Counted from the first letter of the stretch, positions 34,210 to 43,038 are shown. The stretch: 64,000 nucleotides of DNA from Enterococcus malodoratus ATCC 43197 (GCF_000407185.1 NZ_KE136482.1:248001-312000), one strand, 5' to 3'. The notes: generated by a model not told the origin, from the letters alone. Numbers and translations: made by a program.

Positions 34210-35013
34210 TTATCTGCTCATATCGAGCGTTTTTAGAACATGGCCCGGCATAAAGTTCTCGGATGTCTGCCGAGTCACTCTGCCATTTTTGAGCTGATAG
34301 AGATTGTACCCGTGGCGTTCTTCAAAACGAACGAGGCCATCGCCTTCGTCCTCACCAACAAAGGACATACTGGAGACGGTGAAATAGGGGATGCCATTAA
34401 TCTCATCACTGAAGGTGTGATGAGTATGCCCATTTAGAATACAACGAATATCATAGGGAACGAGCAATTCTAAGAAGCGTTCGGTTCCCGGCCATTTTGG
34501 CATCGCGCTTTGCTGCGCCAGCAGGTGATGGTGGGTCACTAAAATAATCGGCTGATTTTTCTCTTGTTCCAAGGCGTGTTCCAGCCAGTGGAATTGCTGT
34601 TGGTCAACGATTCCATCGGCATAGCCGTAACTAGAATTATCAAAGGAAATCACGCTGAACTCAGGATATTTCACGATCCGATTGTAAGGAGCAGAGGAAG
34701 CCGCTTCTTGACACCAGCCAACATGAAAATGCTCTTTGATATCATGATTGCCTAAAGTGACAATAATTTCCGTATCGCCCAGTGCCTTTTTCAGCCAGTC
34801 CTTCAAATAGCGATAATCGTCGATTTCTCCATCCTCAGTCAAATCCCCGCTGATGATCACAAGATCAAGAGTGGTTTGGCTGTGCAAATGGGTCAAGCAC
34901 TCACCTAAAGGAATGAGAGGATTCTGCATTTTCGCCAACATGCCTTTATAGCCCTCGTCACAGGCTTCATATTCTCTGCGAAAATGAATATCTGATATAT
35001 GCAATATGTTCAT
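34210..35013 (-). CDS. Metallophosphoesterase (CpdA/cyclic phosphodiesterase-like)
   Basis: A 267-residue cytoplasmic phosphodiesterase with the dinuclear metal motifs HISDIHF, ISGDLTEDG, TLGNHD, VTHHHLL and NGHTHH. Related enzymes hydrolyse cyclic nucleotides or glycerophosphodiesters. The frame extends 32 codons upstream through the end of the permease gene, but the ATG just two bases after the permease stop starts with the conserved NILHISD strand and is taken as the true start (translational coupling). It ends 79 bases before the 5'-nucleotidase gene. Confidence 0.88.
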   Translation of the reverse strand: MNILHISDIHFRREYEACDEGYKGMLAKMQNPLIPLGECLTHLHSQTTLDLVIISGDLTEDGEIDDYRYLKDWLKKALGDTEIIVTLGNHDIKEHFHVGWCQEAASSAPYNRIVKYPEFSVISFDNSSYGYADGIVDQQQFHWLEHALEQEKNQPIILVTHHHLLAQQSAMPKWPGTERFLELLVPYDIRCILNGHTHHTFSDEINGIPYFTVSSMSFVGEDEGDGLVRFEERHGYNLYQLKNGRVTRQTSENFMPGHVLKTLDMSR

Positions 35014-35015
35014 AA

Positions 35016-35798
35016 TTATCTCAATTTCTTTCTTATGATTCCGGTTATTTGATCTAAAATAAACACGGTAACAACAACACCGATCAAAATAATGCTGACT
35101 TTGCTCCAAGAGCGTGTCTGGATCGCGAAAATCAGCGGTGCGCCGATTCCGCCAGCGCCTACTAAGCCGAGTGTTGCTGCGCTGCGAACAGCGATTTCAA
35201 AATGATTCAATGCTAACGAACAATAGATCGGCATCAGGTAGGGGATTCGTACAAAGAAGATTGTTTGCCAAAAATTGGCTCCAACCGCATGCATCTCTTC
35301 CACTAAACGTTCATCCATCGCTTCCATTTCTTCGGTAAACAATTTCCCAAGCATTCCAATCTGGTGAACGCCGATCGCCATGACGCCAGCAAAAGGTCCT
35401 GGTCCGACGACTTTTACAAAAATAATCGCAAAAACTAATTCAGGAAAAGCCCGTAAAACGTTACAGACAAATTTCCCCAGCTTCGTCACCCAAGGATGGG
35501 CCTGCCATAAATTTACGGCACTGATTAATGTTATCGGGATAGCCAAAACAGTCGCGATCATCGTTCCTAGACAAGCGATCCCGATCGTTAGCAGCAGCAG
35601 GCTTAGCAAATCTTCACCGCTGCCGTCATATAAAAAGCCCCAATCAGGCTGACCTAGCCCGCGCAGCACATCCATTCCCATAGCAGGTGAGAAGGTTCTT
35701 AAACCAGAGTAGTCTAGAGTTGCTGCTGATAAGACAACGAGGATGACCAATACGGCTAATAACACCAGTGTTTTTCTGCTCATTTCGCGAATCATCAT
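35016..35798 (-). CDS. phnE2: Phosphonate-type ABC transporter permease (second PhnE)
   Basis: A 260-residue inner-membrane permease of the PhnE family. The EAA loop is in EEMHAVGANFWQTIFFVRIP, followed by the family motif AATLGLVGAGGIGAPL. It overlaps the upstream permease gene by 4 bases. Two distinct PhnE proteins would form a heterodimer, as in several Gram-positive phosphonate/phosphite importers. Confidence 0.9.
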   Translation of the reverse strand: MMIREMSRKTLVLLAVLVILVVLSAATLDYSGLRTFSPAMGMDVLRGLGQPDWGFLYDGSGEDLLSLLLLTIGIACLGTMIATVLAIPITLISAVNLWQAHPWVTKLGKFVCNVLRAFPELVFAIIFVKVVGPGPFAGVMAIGVHQIGMLGKLFTEEMEAMDERLVEEMHAVGANFWQTIFFVRIPYLMPIYCSLALNHFEIAVRSAATLGLVGAGGIGAPLIFAIQTRSWSKVSIILIGVVVTVFILDQITGIIRKKLR

Positions 35799-36574
35799 AA
35801 CAGGGACCTCCTGACGCGTTCACTCATTTTGTCCACGATCGCTACTGTGATCAAAATCGTCAAGATAATGATCGATACCCGTTCGTAATTCAACAATGCC
35901 AAGGAAGAGTTCAAGATGACACCAATCCCACCGGCACCTACGTAACCAAGAACGGTCGAGGCACGAACATTAACTTCAAACGCATAAAAGGCATAGCTGG
36001 CAAATTGACTCAATACTTGCGGGGCAATCGACCAGATCGCGATCTGCATCTTGTTGGCACCGACTGCCGCAGCGGCTTCGATCGGACCAAAATCAATCGT
36101 TTCGATCGCTTGGAACATCAATTGTGAGACCATTCCAAAGGTAAAAACAGCGATCGTCAGTACCCCCGTTGCTTCACCAATGCCAAAAACCGCAACAAAT
36201 AATGCCGCTAAAAGCAGGGTAGGAATCGTTCGAACCAACCCTAAAAGAAAACGGAAAATAGTAGAGAGCCAGCGGTTTTCAGTGACAACGGTCGTCGCCA
36301 AAAAGCTGACAGGAACGGCGAAAATCAAGCCGATCACAGTTCCCAATAGAGACATCTGCAGCGTTTTGATCATCGGTTCCACCAGTTTAGGCAGATAGCT
36401 GAAATCAGGATGAACAAAGCGGGATAAGAAGGCGGTCATTTGACTAGAATTTTGAAAGACCTGTGAAAAATCGGCCGCGGTGATCCAGACGCTTCCCTGA
36501 AAGCAGGCAACTAGGAATAAAAGAATAAGCAGGTGTTTGTACCATTTAAAGTGAACTGTCTCTTTCAAGCTCAT
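35795..36574 (-). CDS. phnE1: Phosphonate-type ABC transporter permease (first PhnE)
   Basis: A 259-residue PhnE-type permease: [21 protein letters not shown] is the ATPase-contacting loop and [16 protein letters not shown] the conserved distal motif. A TTG-started frame is eight codons longer but has no ribosome binding site; the ATG beginning MSLKETVHF is preferred. The start lies 29 bases inside the end of phnC, so translation is coupled. Confidence 0.88.
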   Translation of the reverse strand: MSLKETVHFKWYKHLLILLFLVACFQGSVWITAADFSQVFQNSSQMTAFLSRFVHPDFSYLPKLVEPMIKTLQMSLLGTVIGLIFAVPVSFLATTVVTENRWLSTIFRFLLGLVRTIPTLLLAALFVAVFGIGEATGVLTIAVFTFGMVSQLMFQAIETIDFGPIEAAAAVGANKMQIAIWSIAPQVLSQFASYAFYAFEVNVRASTVLGYVGAGGIGVILNSSLALLNYERVSIIILTILITVAIVDKMSERVRRSLL

Positions 36575-37337
36575 CGATTTCGCCTGCCTTTTCTTCAAAA
36601 ATTGCTTTACCGTAAATTTGATTCAAACGTTCATCGGTCAAAGCTTCTGGTGAGCCGTCAAAAACGACTTGACCAGCATTCAGCGCGATCACACGAGTGG
36701 AAAACTCACGTGCCAGCGGGACCGAATGCAGATTGACGATGACGGTTTTGTCCATCGTTTGATTGATTTTTTTCAAATCCTCCATGACTTTTTGCGTCGT
36801 GATGGGATCTAAAGAGGCGACTGGCTCGTCGGCTAAAATGATCGGCGCCTGCTGAACCAGCGCACGAGCAATCGAAACCCGCTGTTGCTGACCGCCGCTC
36901 AGCTCGTCACTGCGTGTTTGTAATTTGTCAGACAGACCGACAGTTTCCAAGGCTTGTTTGGTTTGCTGATAATCTTCTTTTGTGAAAAGGCCAAAAATAC
37001 TTTTCCAAGTCGAATAATAGCCCAAGCGTCCAGACAAGACATTCTTCTGAACGGTACTGCGCTTTACCAGGTTAAAGCTTTGCGAGATCAAGCCGATCTG
37101 GCGGCGAATTATTCGTAATTCCTTTTTGTTTGCTTTTGTAATAGAAGTCTCGTTGATCCGAATGTCGCCTTCAGTCGTAGAGACCAGGCGATTGATGCTG
37201 CGCAGCAGAGTACTTTTTCCGGCTCCGCTCAATCCGATGATGGAAACAAATTCGCCATCTTCAATAGTTAGATTAATCTCCTTTAGTCCTACGACGCCAT
37301 TCGGATAAACCTTCGAAACATTGTCAAAAATTATCAT
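36546..37337 (-). CDS. phnC: Phosphonate-type ABC transporter ATPase
   Basis: A 263-residue ATPase of the PhnC family: Walker [11 protein letters not shown]-loop ISQSFNL, signature [15 protein letters not shown], Walker [13 protein letters not shown] and H-loop VNLHSV. GGAG precedes the ATG. Second gene of the operon phnD-phnC-phnE-phnE. Confidence 0.93.
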   Translation of the reverse strand: MIIFDNVSKVYPNGVVGLKEINLTIEDGEFVSIIGLSGAGKSTLLRSINRLVSTTEGDIRINETSITKANKKELRIIRRQIGLISQSFNLVKRSTVQKNVLSGRLGYYSTWKSIFGLFTKEDYQQTKQALETVGLSDKLQTRSDELSGGQQQRVSIARALVQQAPIILADEPVASLDPITTQKVMEDLKKINQTMDKTVIVNLHSVPLAREFSTRVIALNAGQVVFDGSPEALTDERLNQIYGKAIFEEKAGEIDELERDSSL

Positions 37338-37395
37338 TATCGTTCTCCATTTTTTAAAGTGTCAGCAAAGAAGTTTGCTGACACTTACTGATGTA

Positions 37396-38325
37396 TTATT
37401 CGGCTGCTTTTTTCGTGTAATCTCTGATCGTGTCGTACGCAGAATCGGCCGCTTCTTCATAGCCTTGATGTCCCCATAGTGACATTGCTTCGGCGCCATC
37501 TTCGTCATCCTTCATTTCAAGGAACGTCTTTTTGATCTTCGCTTTCAGGTCTTTCGACATATCTGGTTGAACAGCGATCGCGTCATTTGGAATGTCGCCT
37601 TCAGTTAAATACAATACTTTCAAATCTTTAAATAAATCATTATCTGAAAAACTAGAGGCAAATACATTTCGGGCACCTTCAAAAACAAAGGCCGCATCCA
37701 TTTGTTTATTCAACACTGCGGTAATCTCACTAGGAATATCGTTGACAGTCGTCATTTTTGTTTCGGTCGTTGGATCAACGCCTGCATCTTTAAGTTCAGC
37801 AACGGGATAGATATAACCGCTGGCAGAGTTTGGACTTAATGTCGCGATATTTTTTCCTTTAAGATCAGCAAGTTTCGTCATATCGCTGTCCGCCCGAACT
37901 AAAACTTCACCCTTAAAGGTATTCGTCAATTTGTCTTTTAATGGAAGACCAGTTTTTTGATCGTAATCGCCTAACTGAGAAGTTAGGATAGCTTCAGCAG
38001 CATTTGCGTCCTTTGCTTGAACATAAGCAGCGGGGGGCATAATGCCGACATCGACTTGACCTGAAGACATTGCTTCGACAATCGTTGAATAATCAGTAGC
38101 TAAGGTAACTTCTACGTCGCGATCTAGTTTCTTAGATAGGTATTTAGCGAAGGGCTTAGCCTTTGCTTCCATGCTGCCGTCGTTGTTTGTCGGAACGAAT
38201 TGAACCACCAATTTTTCTTTACTGTCCTTATCGGAACTGCTATTTGTACTGCCTGAACCGCAACCCGCTAAAGCTGTAAGTAACATGACTCCGATAAACC
38301 CTTTTGCTAACTGTTTTAACTGCAT
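37396..38325 (-). CDS. phnD: Phosphonate/phosphate-ester-type ABC substrate-binding lipoprotein
   Basis: A 309-residue lipoprotein of the PhnD family (lipobox ALAGC, Cys22). The family signature is visible in MEAKAKPFAKYLSKKLDRDV and VDVGIMPPAAYVQAKD, and SPNSASGYIYP supplies part of the phosphonate/phosphite-binding pocket (Ser/Thr cluster). GGAGG precedes the ATG. First gene of the operon, divergent from a Crp/Fnr-type regulator. No C-P lyase genes are near, and two phosphoesterases follow, so the ligand may be a phosphate ester or phosphite rather than a phosphonate. Confidence 0.9.
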   Translation of the reverse strand: MQLKQLAKGFIGVMLLTALAGCGSGSTNSSSDKDSKEKLVVQFVPTNNDGSMEAKAKPFAKYLSKKLDRDVEVTLATDYSTIVEAMSSGQVDVGIMPPAAYVQAKDANAAEAILTSQLGDYDQKTGLPLKDKLTNTFKGEVLVRADSDMTKLADLKGKNIATLSPNSASGYIYPVAELKDAGVDPTTETKMTTVNDIPSEITAVLNKQMDAAFVFEGARNVFASSFSDNDLFKDLKVLYLTEGDIPNDAIAVQPDMSKDLKAKIKKTFLEMKDDEDGAEAMSLWGHQGYEEAADSAYDTIRDYTKKAAE

Positions 38326-38407
38326 TTTTTTCCTCCTGTTAGGTATGTATTTCTATTACGTCTAAATCATAGCAAGGAATGAAAAATAAAGAAGTGACGC
38401 ACGTCCT

Positions 38408-38448
38408 ATTTTACACAATTTTTACATACAATTTACAAACAATTATAA
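38408..38448. promoter_or_regulatory. Pho-box-like repeats in the phnD/regulator promoter region
   Basis: TTTACA occurs three times at exact 11-base intervals (38410, 38421, 38432), with a degenerate fourth copy (TTATAA, 38443). PhoP boxes of Bacillus are TTWACA-like hexamers with about 5-base spacers, which gives the same period. A minus-strand -10 (TAAAAT, 38413-38408) for phnD overlaps the first copy, so the other copies occupy the -35 side of phnD, as in PhoP-activated promoters. Confidence 0.6.
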
Positions 38449-38460
38449 AAATCGTTCGTA

Positions 38461-38489
38461 TTGAGCGGATATTCAATCTAGGCTATAAT
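38461..38489 (+). promoter_or_regulatory. Promoter of the Crp/Fnr-like regulator gene
   Basis: TTGAGC and TATAAT with 17-base spacing, 31 bases before the ATG. Confidence 0.7.
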
Positions 38490-38520
38490 AAAGAAAAAAC
38501 TCTTTAGAGGTGACCTTTTG

Positions 38521-39201
38521 ATGAAAAAGATTCAAGACGCTGAGCAACTATCTGCCTACGTTGAGATGCATCATTTGCAGGATTATATGGACTCAGATAT
38601 TTTGGCGATGGCTTCTTTACAATATTTCGAAAAGGAAGAGCACCTCATTCGAACGGGAACGACTTCTGATTTTCTTTACTTTTTAGTAGATGGAACGGTC
38701 ATGGTCTATTCCTATTCTTCCGATACGCAAAATATTTGTATCGACCATGCAAAGCCCGCGACACCGCTGGGAGAAGCCTCTTCATTATGGGGTCTGCTGC
38801 CAAAAAGCAGTGTGAAGGCTGTCTCAAATTGTATATGTGTCAGTATCCCGCTGAACCAATATCGGGAACAGCTGCAGCAGGATGTCCGCTTTTTACAAAA
38901 TATTTGTCAGCTGCTTAGTTACCGGTTGAACTCAGGAATCAACTTGGCGAACTCGTTAACAGAACCAGTGGAAACACGGCTAGCTAAATTCATTTTAACG
39001 AACCATGAAAATGAAAAATTCTCTTTTCGTCTGACGACTTGCGCCTCTATCTTAAATGTCAGCTATCGCCATCTTTTACGAACAATCACGAATTTTCGTG
39101 ATGCGAATATCTTGGAAAAAAAGAAAAATTATTATTTAATCCATGATTTCGACGCGTTGAATGATTTGGCTGAAAATCTTAGCAGTCCGGCAAAATCATA
39201 G
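38521..39201 (+). CDS. Crp/Fnr-family (YeiL-like) transcriptional regulator
   Basis: A 226-residue regulator: an N-terminal cyclic-nucleotide-binding-type beta-roll (residues about 20-115, with FLYFLVDGTVMVYSY) and a C-terminal helix-turn-helix (TTCASILNVSYRHLLRTI). The layout resembles YeiL. GAGGTGACC precedes the ATG (an in-frame TTG lies directly before). Divergent from phnD and so a candidate regulator of the phn operon. The key Arg/Glu of cAMP binding are not evident, so the effector is unknown. Confidence 0.85.
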   Translation: MKKIQDAEQLSAYVEMHHLQDYMDSDILAMASLQYFEKEEHLIRTGTTSDFLYFLVDGTVMVYSYSSDTQNICIDHAKPATPLGEASSLWGLLPKSSVKAVSNCICVSIPLNQYREQLQQDVRFLQNICQLLSYRLNSGINLANSLTEPVETRLAKFILTNHENEKFSFRLTTCASILNVSYRHLLRTITNFRDANILEKKKNYYLIHDFDALNDLAENLSSPAKS

Positions 39202-39252
39202 AAATCAATCCTAAAGTAAGACGCATTCTACTTTAAAAATAAAAAGAGCTTT

Positions 39253-39293
39253 AACCACCATCGTCCAAATGAATTGCGATGGTGTTTTTTTGA
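39253..39293 (+). terminator. Terminator
   Basis: An 8-bp stem (CACCATCG/CGATGGTG) with a 13-base loop and seven T. Confidence 0.85.
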
Positions 39294-39432
39294 GTGAAGA
39301 GAAAAAATAGAAGTGCCAGGTCAGCATCATTAAAAGATAATAATTCTTAGAAATACAATAGTGTTCAGTATATAGGTATGCTATACTTTAAAAAAATGTG
39401 TCAAGACACCTATTGCGAAGGGGAGAAAAATA

Positions 39433-40485
39433 GTGAAGAAGGTTCTCGTTTCATTCTTATTTTTAGCGTCATTTTTAACGCTAGTCGGCTGTTCTCAAAA
39501 TCAAGGAGAGGAAAAGGCCGAAAAAGAGGGGAGTAAAATAGCGCTAGTTTTAGGGTTTGGTGGAGTCGATGATCGTTCCTTTAATCAGGCCGGTTGGGAA
39601 GGCCTTGAGACTTGGGGAAAAGACAAGCAGTTAACACCAAAGAAAGACTTTACCTATATCGAAACAAATAATCCTGAAGACAATAGTACGAACATAGATC
39701 AAGCCATAAAGAACGGGTTCACAACGATTATTAGTTTAAGTTATTTGCAGGCAGAGGAATTGAAAAGCGCGGCCGAAGCGAATCCTGAATTGAATTTTGC
39801 TCTGGTCGATGGTGATATTTCCGGTAAAAAGAATATTTCTTCAGCGACGTTTAAGGATCAGGAAAGTGCCTATCTAGCCGGACTATCCGCCGCCTATACG
39901 ACCAAAAGTAATAAAGTTGGATTCATTGGCGGAATGGAAGGACCGGTCATTCAGCGTTTTCAAAGCGGCTTCGAAGCCGGAGTTAAGGCTGGTGCAACCG
40001 CTCAAAACAAAGAAATAAGCGTGAATAGCCAATATGCAGCATCCTATGATTCGCCAGATAAGGGAAAAGCAATCGCGGCGTCTATGTATAAGGACGGTGC
40101 AGATATTCTTTATCAAGCAGCAGGAAGTACCGGTGCCGGCGTCTTCCAGGAAGCGAAAGCCCGCAATGAAAATGATTATAGTAAAAAGGTTTGGGTCATC
40201 GGCGTCGATCGTGATCAAGCGGATGAAGGTGACTATAAATTGGAAAATGGCGACACGGGTAATTTTACGTTAACTTCCACTAAAAAGAATGTTGGTGCGG
40301 CGGTAAAAGAATTTGCGGAGACCTCTTATAACAACAAATTTCCTGGTGGGAAGCACTTAACCTTTGGTCTAAAAGAAGAAGGTGTTGATCTAACGAAAGG
40401 GCAGCTATCTGAAGAAGCCTATAAAGCTGTTTCGGATGCCAAGGAAAAAATTATTAACGGAGAAATGTCTGTGCCGGATAAATAA
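39433..40485 (+). CDS. BMP-family nucleoside/basic membrane lipoprotein
   Basis: A 350-residue lipoprotein of the BMP (PnrA/TmpC) family, lipobox TLVGC (Cys20). Conserved parts are GGVDDRSFNQAGWEG, the Asp-containing FALVDGDI, GFIGGMEGPVIQRFQSGFEAGV and a C-terminal YKAVSDAKEKIINGEM. These proteins bind nucleosides for ABC (BmpA-NupABC) uptake; the ATPase and permeases are not adjacent. The start is GTG with AAGGGGAG upstream. Monocistronic with a terminator. Confidence 0.92.
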   Translation: MKKVLVSFLFLASFLTLVGCSQNQGEEKAEKEGSKIALVLGFGGVDDRSFNQAGWEGLETWGKDKQLTPKKDFTYIETNNPEDNSTNIDQAIKNGFTTIISLSYLQAEELKSAAEANPELNFALVDGDISGKKNISSATFKDQESAYLAGLSAAYTTKSNKVGFIGGMEGPVIQRFQSGFEAGVKAGATAQNKEISVNSQYAASYDSPDKGKAIAASMYKDGADILYQAAGSTGAGVFQEAKARNENDYSKKVWVIGVDRDQADEGDYKLENGDTGNFTLTSTKKNVGAAVKEFAETSYNNKFPGGKHLTFGLKEEGVDLTKGQLSEEAYKAVSDAKEKIINGEMSVPDK

Positions 40486-40521
40486 TTTTTCTGACATAAG
40501 CTATTTAAGTATAAGTGATAA

Positions 40522-40553
40522 AAGATTCAGCATAGATGCTGAATTCTTTTTAT
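40522..40553 (+). terminator. Terminator
   Basis: GATTCAGCAT/ATGCTGAATT stem with a short loop and T-run. Confidence 0.85.
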
Positions 40554-40605
40554 AATTGTAATAGTACAGATAAAAAATTCAAAAACAATTACGGGAGGCT
40601 TCGAA

Positions 40606-41436
40606 ATGGACAAGAGTGTATTAATAAACGATAGCATCGACTATATTTTGTCTCATTTAGAAGAACCCATCACGATAGCTGATGTGGCCGATCATCTTTC
40701 TTACTCAAAGTATTATTTTTGCCGCATGTTTAAGGACGTAACTGGCGAGAGCGTCTATTCCTTCATCAAGCGAGTCAAGCTAGAACAAAGCGCGATTGAT
40801 TTAAAGATAAAAAGGGAGAAACAAATTTCGCAGATCGGCCTGGAATATGGCTACAGTGCCTCAAATTATAGCTCTGTATTCAGAGAAATGTATGATCAAT
40901 CGCCCATTAAATTTAGGAAATCTGTCCAAGCCAATACAATCCAAAATCCATTCGATTCACAGAAGCAAGAGCATCTATCCTCGTACGAAGAATATCAAGA
41001 AAAGATTCAAATACGCGAGGTCAATCACCTATTTGTTGTTTACAAACGACAGATTGGCAATTACATCGAGCTAAAGCAAGAATGGGCGTCCTTTATTGCT
41101 GAGAATGCCTACTATGATGAATCGGCGATTTTGATGGAAAAATATTATAGTGATCCTTCTGTAGCGCTTGAAGATCATAGTATTTGCGATCTATGTTTTA
41201 CAGTGGACAAAGCCTTTGATGCTGAGAATACAAAACAGGTCGAAGGTGGACGATGTGCGGTTTTTCCTTTTCAAGGAGCTATCGAGGATATCTTTTCAGC
41301 GATCCAAGGACTGTTTACGATTTGGCTGCCGCAAAGCAAGTATCAAATGAGCAAGAAATATGGGTTGAATATTTATCGCAATATTGATTGGGAAGCGGGC
41401 TATGTTCAAATGGATATTTGTATTCCAATAAAATAG
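40606..41436 (+). CDS. AraC-family regulator with GyrI-like effector domain
   Basis: A 276-residue regulator: two AraC HTH motifs in residues 1-105 (ITIADVADHLSYSKYYFCRMFK; ISQIGLEYGYSASNYSSVFRE) and a GyrI-like ligand-binding domain in residues 125-276 (VNHLFVVYKRQIGNY; the acidic-pocket region and the terminal YVQMDICIPI strand). Such proteins (Rob/SoxS-like BmrR/GyrI group) sense drugs or cationic compounds. GGGAGG precedes the ATG. Its terminator is shared with the leader of the next gene. Confidence 0.9.
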   Translation: MDKSVLINDSIDYILSHLEEPITIADVADHLSYSKYYFCRMFKDVTGESVYSFIKRVKLEQSAIDLKIKREKQISQIGLEYGYSASNYSSVFREMYDQSPIKFRKSVQANTIQNPFDSQKQEHLSSYEEYQEKIQIREVNHLFVVYKRQIGNYIELKQEWASFIAENAYYDESAILMEKYYSDPSVALEDHSICDLCFTVDKAFDAENTKQVEGGRCAVFPFQGAIEDIFSAIQGLFTIWLPQSKYQMSKKYGLNIYRNIDWEAGYVQMDICIPIK

Positions 41437-41463
41437 AGCAAGAATTCAGAAGTTTCACAAGCG

Positions 41464-41524
41464 ATTCTTTTCTACAATAAAGTTATCTAAGACAGATAAT
41501 TTTTATGTAGAAAAGAATTTTTTT
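41464..41524 (+). terminator. Intrinsic terminator or attenuator between AraC and DUF1062 genes
   Basis: A 13-bp perfect outer stem (41464-41476 with 41506-41518), with an internal TTATCT/AGATAA hairpin and a seven-T run. It ends the AraC transcript or acts as an attenuator of read-through, because the next ribosome binding site lies 3 bases later. Confidence 0.85.
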
Positions 41525-41541
41525 GTAAAGGAGGTATTTGT

Positions 41542-41577
41542 ATGAGAATGGTGATTCCACCTTATCTTGGGCAATAG
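41542..41577 (+). CDS. 11-residue leader peptide upstream of the DUF1062 gene
   Basis: A very strong ribosome binding site (AAAGGAGG, 41527-41534, spacing 7) is followed by ATG and the peptide MRMVIPPYLGQ, then TAG. A hairpin (CTTGGGCAAT paired with ATTGCCCAGG, 41566-41591) covers the last codons and the stop and ends just before the ribosome binding site of the next gene. The layout is that of a translational attenuator. The PP pair is a slow-translation motif. Not matched to a known leader. Confidence 0.6.
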   Translation: MRMVIPPYLGQ

Positions 41578-41591
41578 TTTGATTGCCCAGG
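41566..41591 (+). promoter_or_regulatory. Hairpin at the end of the leader peptide
   Basis: A 10-pair stem including one G-T pair and a 6-base loop. A ribosome on the leader codons would melt it. It abuts AAAGGAAGG, the ribosome binding site of the DUF1062 gene. Confidence 0.6.
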
Positions 41592-41607
41592 AAAGGAAGG
41601 ATAAAAG

Positions 41608-42180
41608 GTGAGAAAAGTTGTCTGGACGATAAATTTTTTGAGTACTCCGACGATAACGCGTCATTGCAAGAATTGTAACAGAGATATGGAATTTTCTTGT
41701 TCAGAACGTTTTCGCATCAATGCTCAGGGAAAGTATCTGGATGTCTGGCTGATTTATAACTGTAAAAAATGTAAAACTAGTTGGAATTCAACCATTTTTT
41801 CAAGAGTTCATACGAACAAAATGGATCAAGAATTACTGGCACTTTTCCAAAACAATGATCCGATGCTTGCAAGACAATACGGCTCTGATCGCACGATTTT
41901 AAATCAAAACGGCGTGACTCTTCGAAGAGTTGAGTATGAAATTTTAGGCGAGAGGTTCGAACTGGATGAACCCGTCATTTTAGAAATTCAAAGTGACTTT
42001 CCACTAAAGATTAAATTGTTCAATCTGCTTAAAGCTAAACTGGATCTTTCAACTAGCGAATTGAAACAGTTCTTAAAAGAAGGAGCTATTCAAGGGGCAG
42101 CTGTGAATTGTTTTAAGAAAAAAGTACATGAGAGTACGACCATTATTTTTAATCAAACAGAGGAACTTATTGATTCTTAA
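41608..42180 (+). CDS. DUF1062 protein
   Basis: A 190-residue cytoplasmic protein of the DUF1062 family: an N-terminal zinc-ribbon-like part with HCKNCN and YNCKKCKTSWNS (four cysteines), a middle region with YGSD, and a C-terminal S4-like or helical part (DLSTSELKQFLKEGAIQG). Such proteins have no assigned role. The start is GTG with AAAGGAAGG seven bases ahead. It is preceded by an 11-codon leader peptide and hairpin and follows an AraC/GyrI regulator, which suggests drug-responsive expression (inferred). Confidence 0.85.
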   Translation: MRKVVWTINFLSTPTITRHCKNCNRDMEFSCSERFRINAQGKYLDVWLIYNCKKCKTSWNSTIFSRVHTNKMDQELLALFQNNDPMLARQYGSDRTILNQNGVTLRRVEYEILGERFELDEPVILEIQSDFPLKIKLFNLLKAKLDLSTSELKQFLKEGAIQGAAVNCFKKKVHESTTIIFNQTEELIDS

Positions 42181-42206
42181 ATGAAATACGTTTCGTCGAA
42201 TATAAA

Positions 42207-42253
42207 AAAACCATCGAGTTGATCAATGATCGATTGCCCGATGGATTTTTTGA
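42207..42253 (+). terminator. Terminator
   Basis: AAAAACCATCG pairs with CGATGGATTTTTT around a long loop that contains a second small palindrome (TTGATCAATGATCGA). Confidence 0.8.
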
Positions 42254-42357
42254 TTTTTTACATTCTGTGTATCTTATTACAGTCTTAAAACAAATAAGAA
42301 TATTTCATGATATATTAAAGAAACAGGTCCATAAAATATCTATGAGAAGGTGAGCCT

Positions 42358-43035
42358 ATGGTAAAAATTTTGATGGTCGAGGATGAGCAGGAAATCAGCG
42401 AGCTGGTTGTCTTTTATTTAAAAAACGAAAATTATGAAGTGATTACTTGTGAAACTGGGCAAGCTGCCTTGGAAAGGATTCACACAGAAGATTTTGCGCT
42501 GGCGATTTTAGATGTGATGCTGCCGGATATTAGCGGATTCGAATTGTGTCAGGCGATTCGAAAAAAATATACCTATCCGATTATCATGCTGACGGCTAAG
42601 GGTGAAGAGATCGATAAGATAACCGGGCTTACACTTGGAGCAGATGATTATATGACGAAGCCGTTTCGCCCCTTGGAGTTAGTCGCACGGGTGAAGGCGC
42701 AGTTGCGAAGAGCAACTCAATACAGTAATTTAGGTCGTAATATCCTGATGGTCAAGGGGATCGAACTGGATGTGGAGAAACGGAAAGTGTTTCTGAATGA
42801 GCAGGAGCTGTATTTGACACCGATTGAATTTTCAATCCTAAAACTATTGATGGAGAGACAGGATCAGGTGGTGAGCTCGGAACAAATATTCAGAGAAGTC
42901 TGGGGCGAAAAATACTACGTAAACTCCAATAATACGATCATGGTACACATTCGTCATCTAAGGGAAAAGCTGCAGGATACCGGCGAAAAATACAAATATA
43001 TTCAAACCGTTTGGGGCATTGGCTATAAAATCTGA
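42358..43035 (+). CDS. VanR-like OmpR-family response regulator
   Basis: A 225-residue response regulator. Receiver domain with acidic pair Glu8-Asp9 (VEDE), phosphorylated Asp52 (LDVMLP) and Lys101 (TKPFRPLELVARVKAQLRR), then a winged-helix DNA-binding domain (TPIEFSILKLLM, NNTIMVHIRHLREKL). The HTYPIIML/DKITGLT-GADDY stretch closely follows VanR of glycopeptide-resistance clusters. AGAAGGTGAG precedes the ATG. It is followed by a D,D-carboxypeptidase gene; the matching VanS-like kinase is on the opposite strand beyond it. Confidence 0.9.
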   Translation: MVKILMVEDEQEISELVVFYLKNENYEVITCETGQAALERIHTEDFALAILDVMLPDISGFELCQAIRKKYTYPIIMLTAKGEEIDKITGLTLGADDYMTKPFRPLELVARVKAQLRRATQYSNLGRNILMVKGIELDVEKRKVFLNEQELYLTPIEFSILKLLMERQDQVVSSEQIFREVWGEKYYVNSNNTIMVHIRHLREKLQDTGEKYKYIQTVWGIGYKI

Positions 43036-43038
43036 CTC

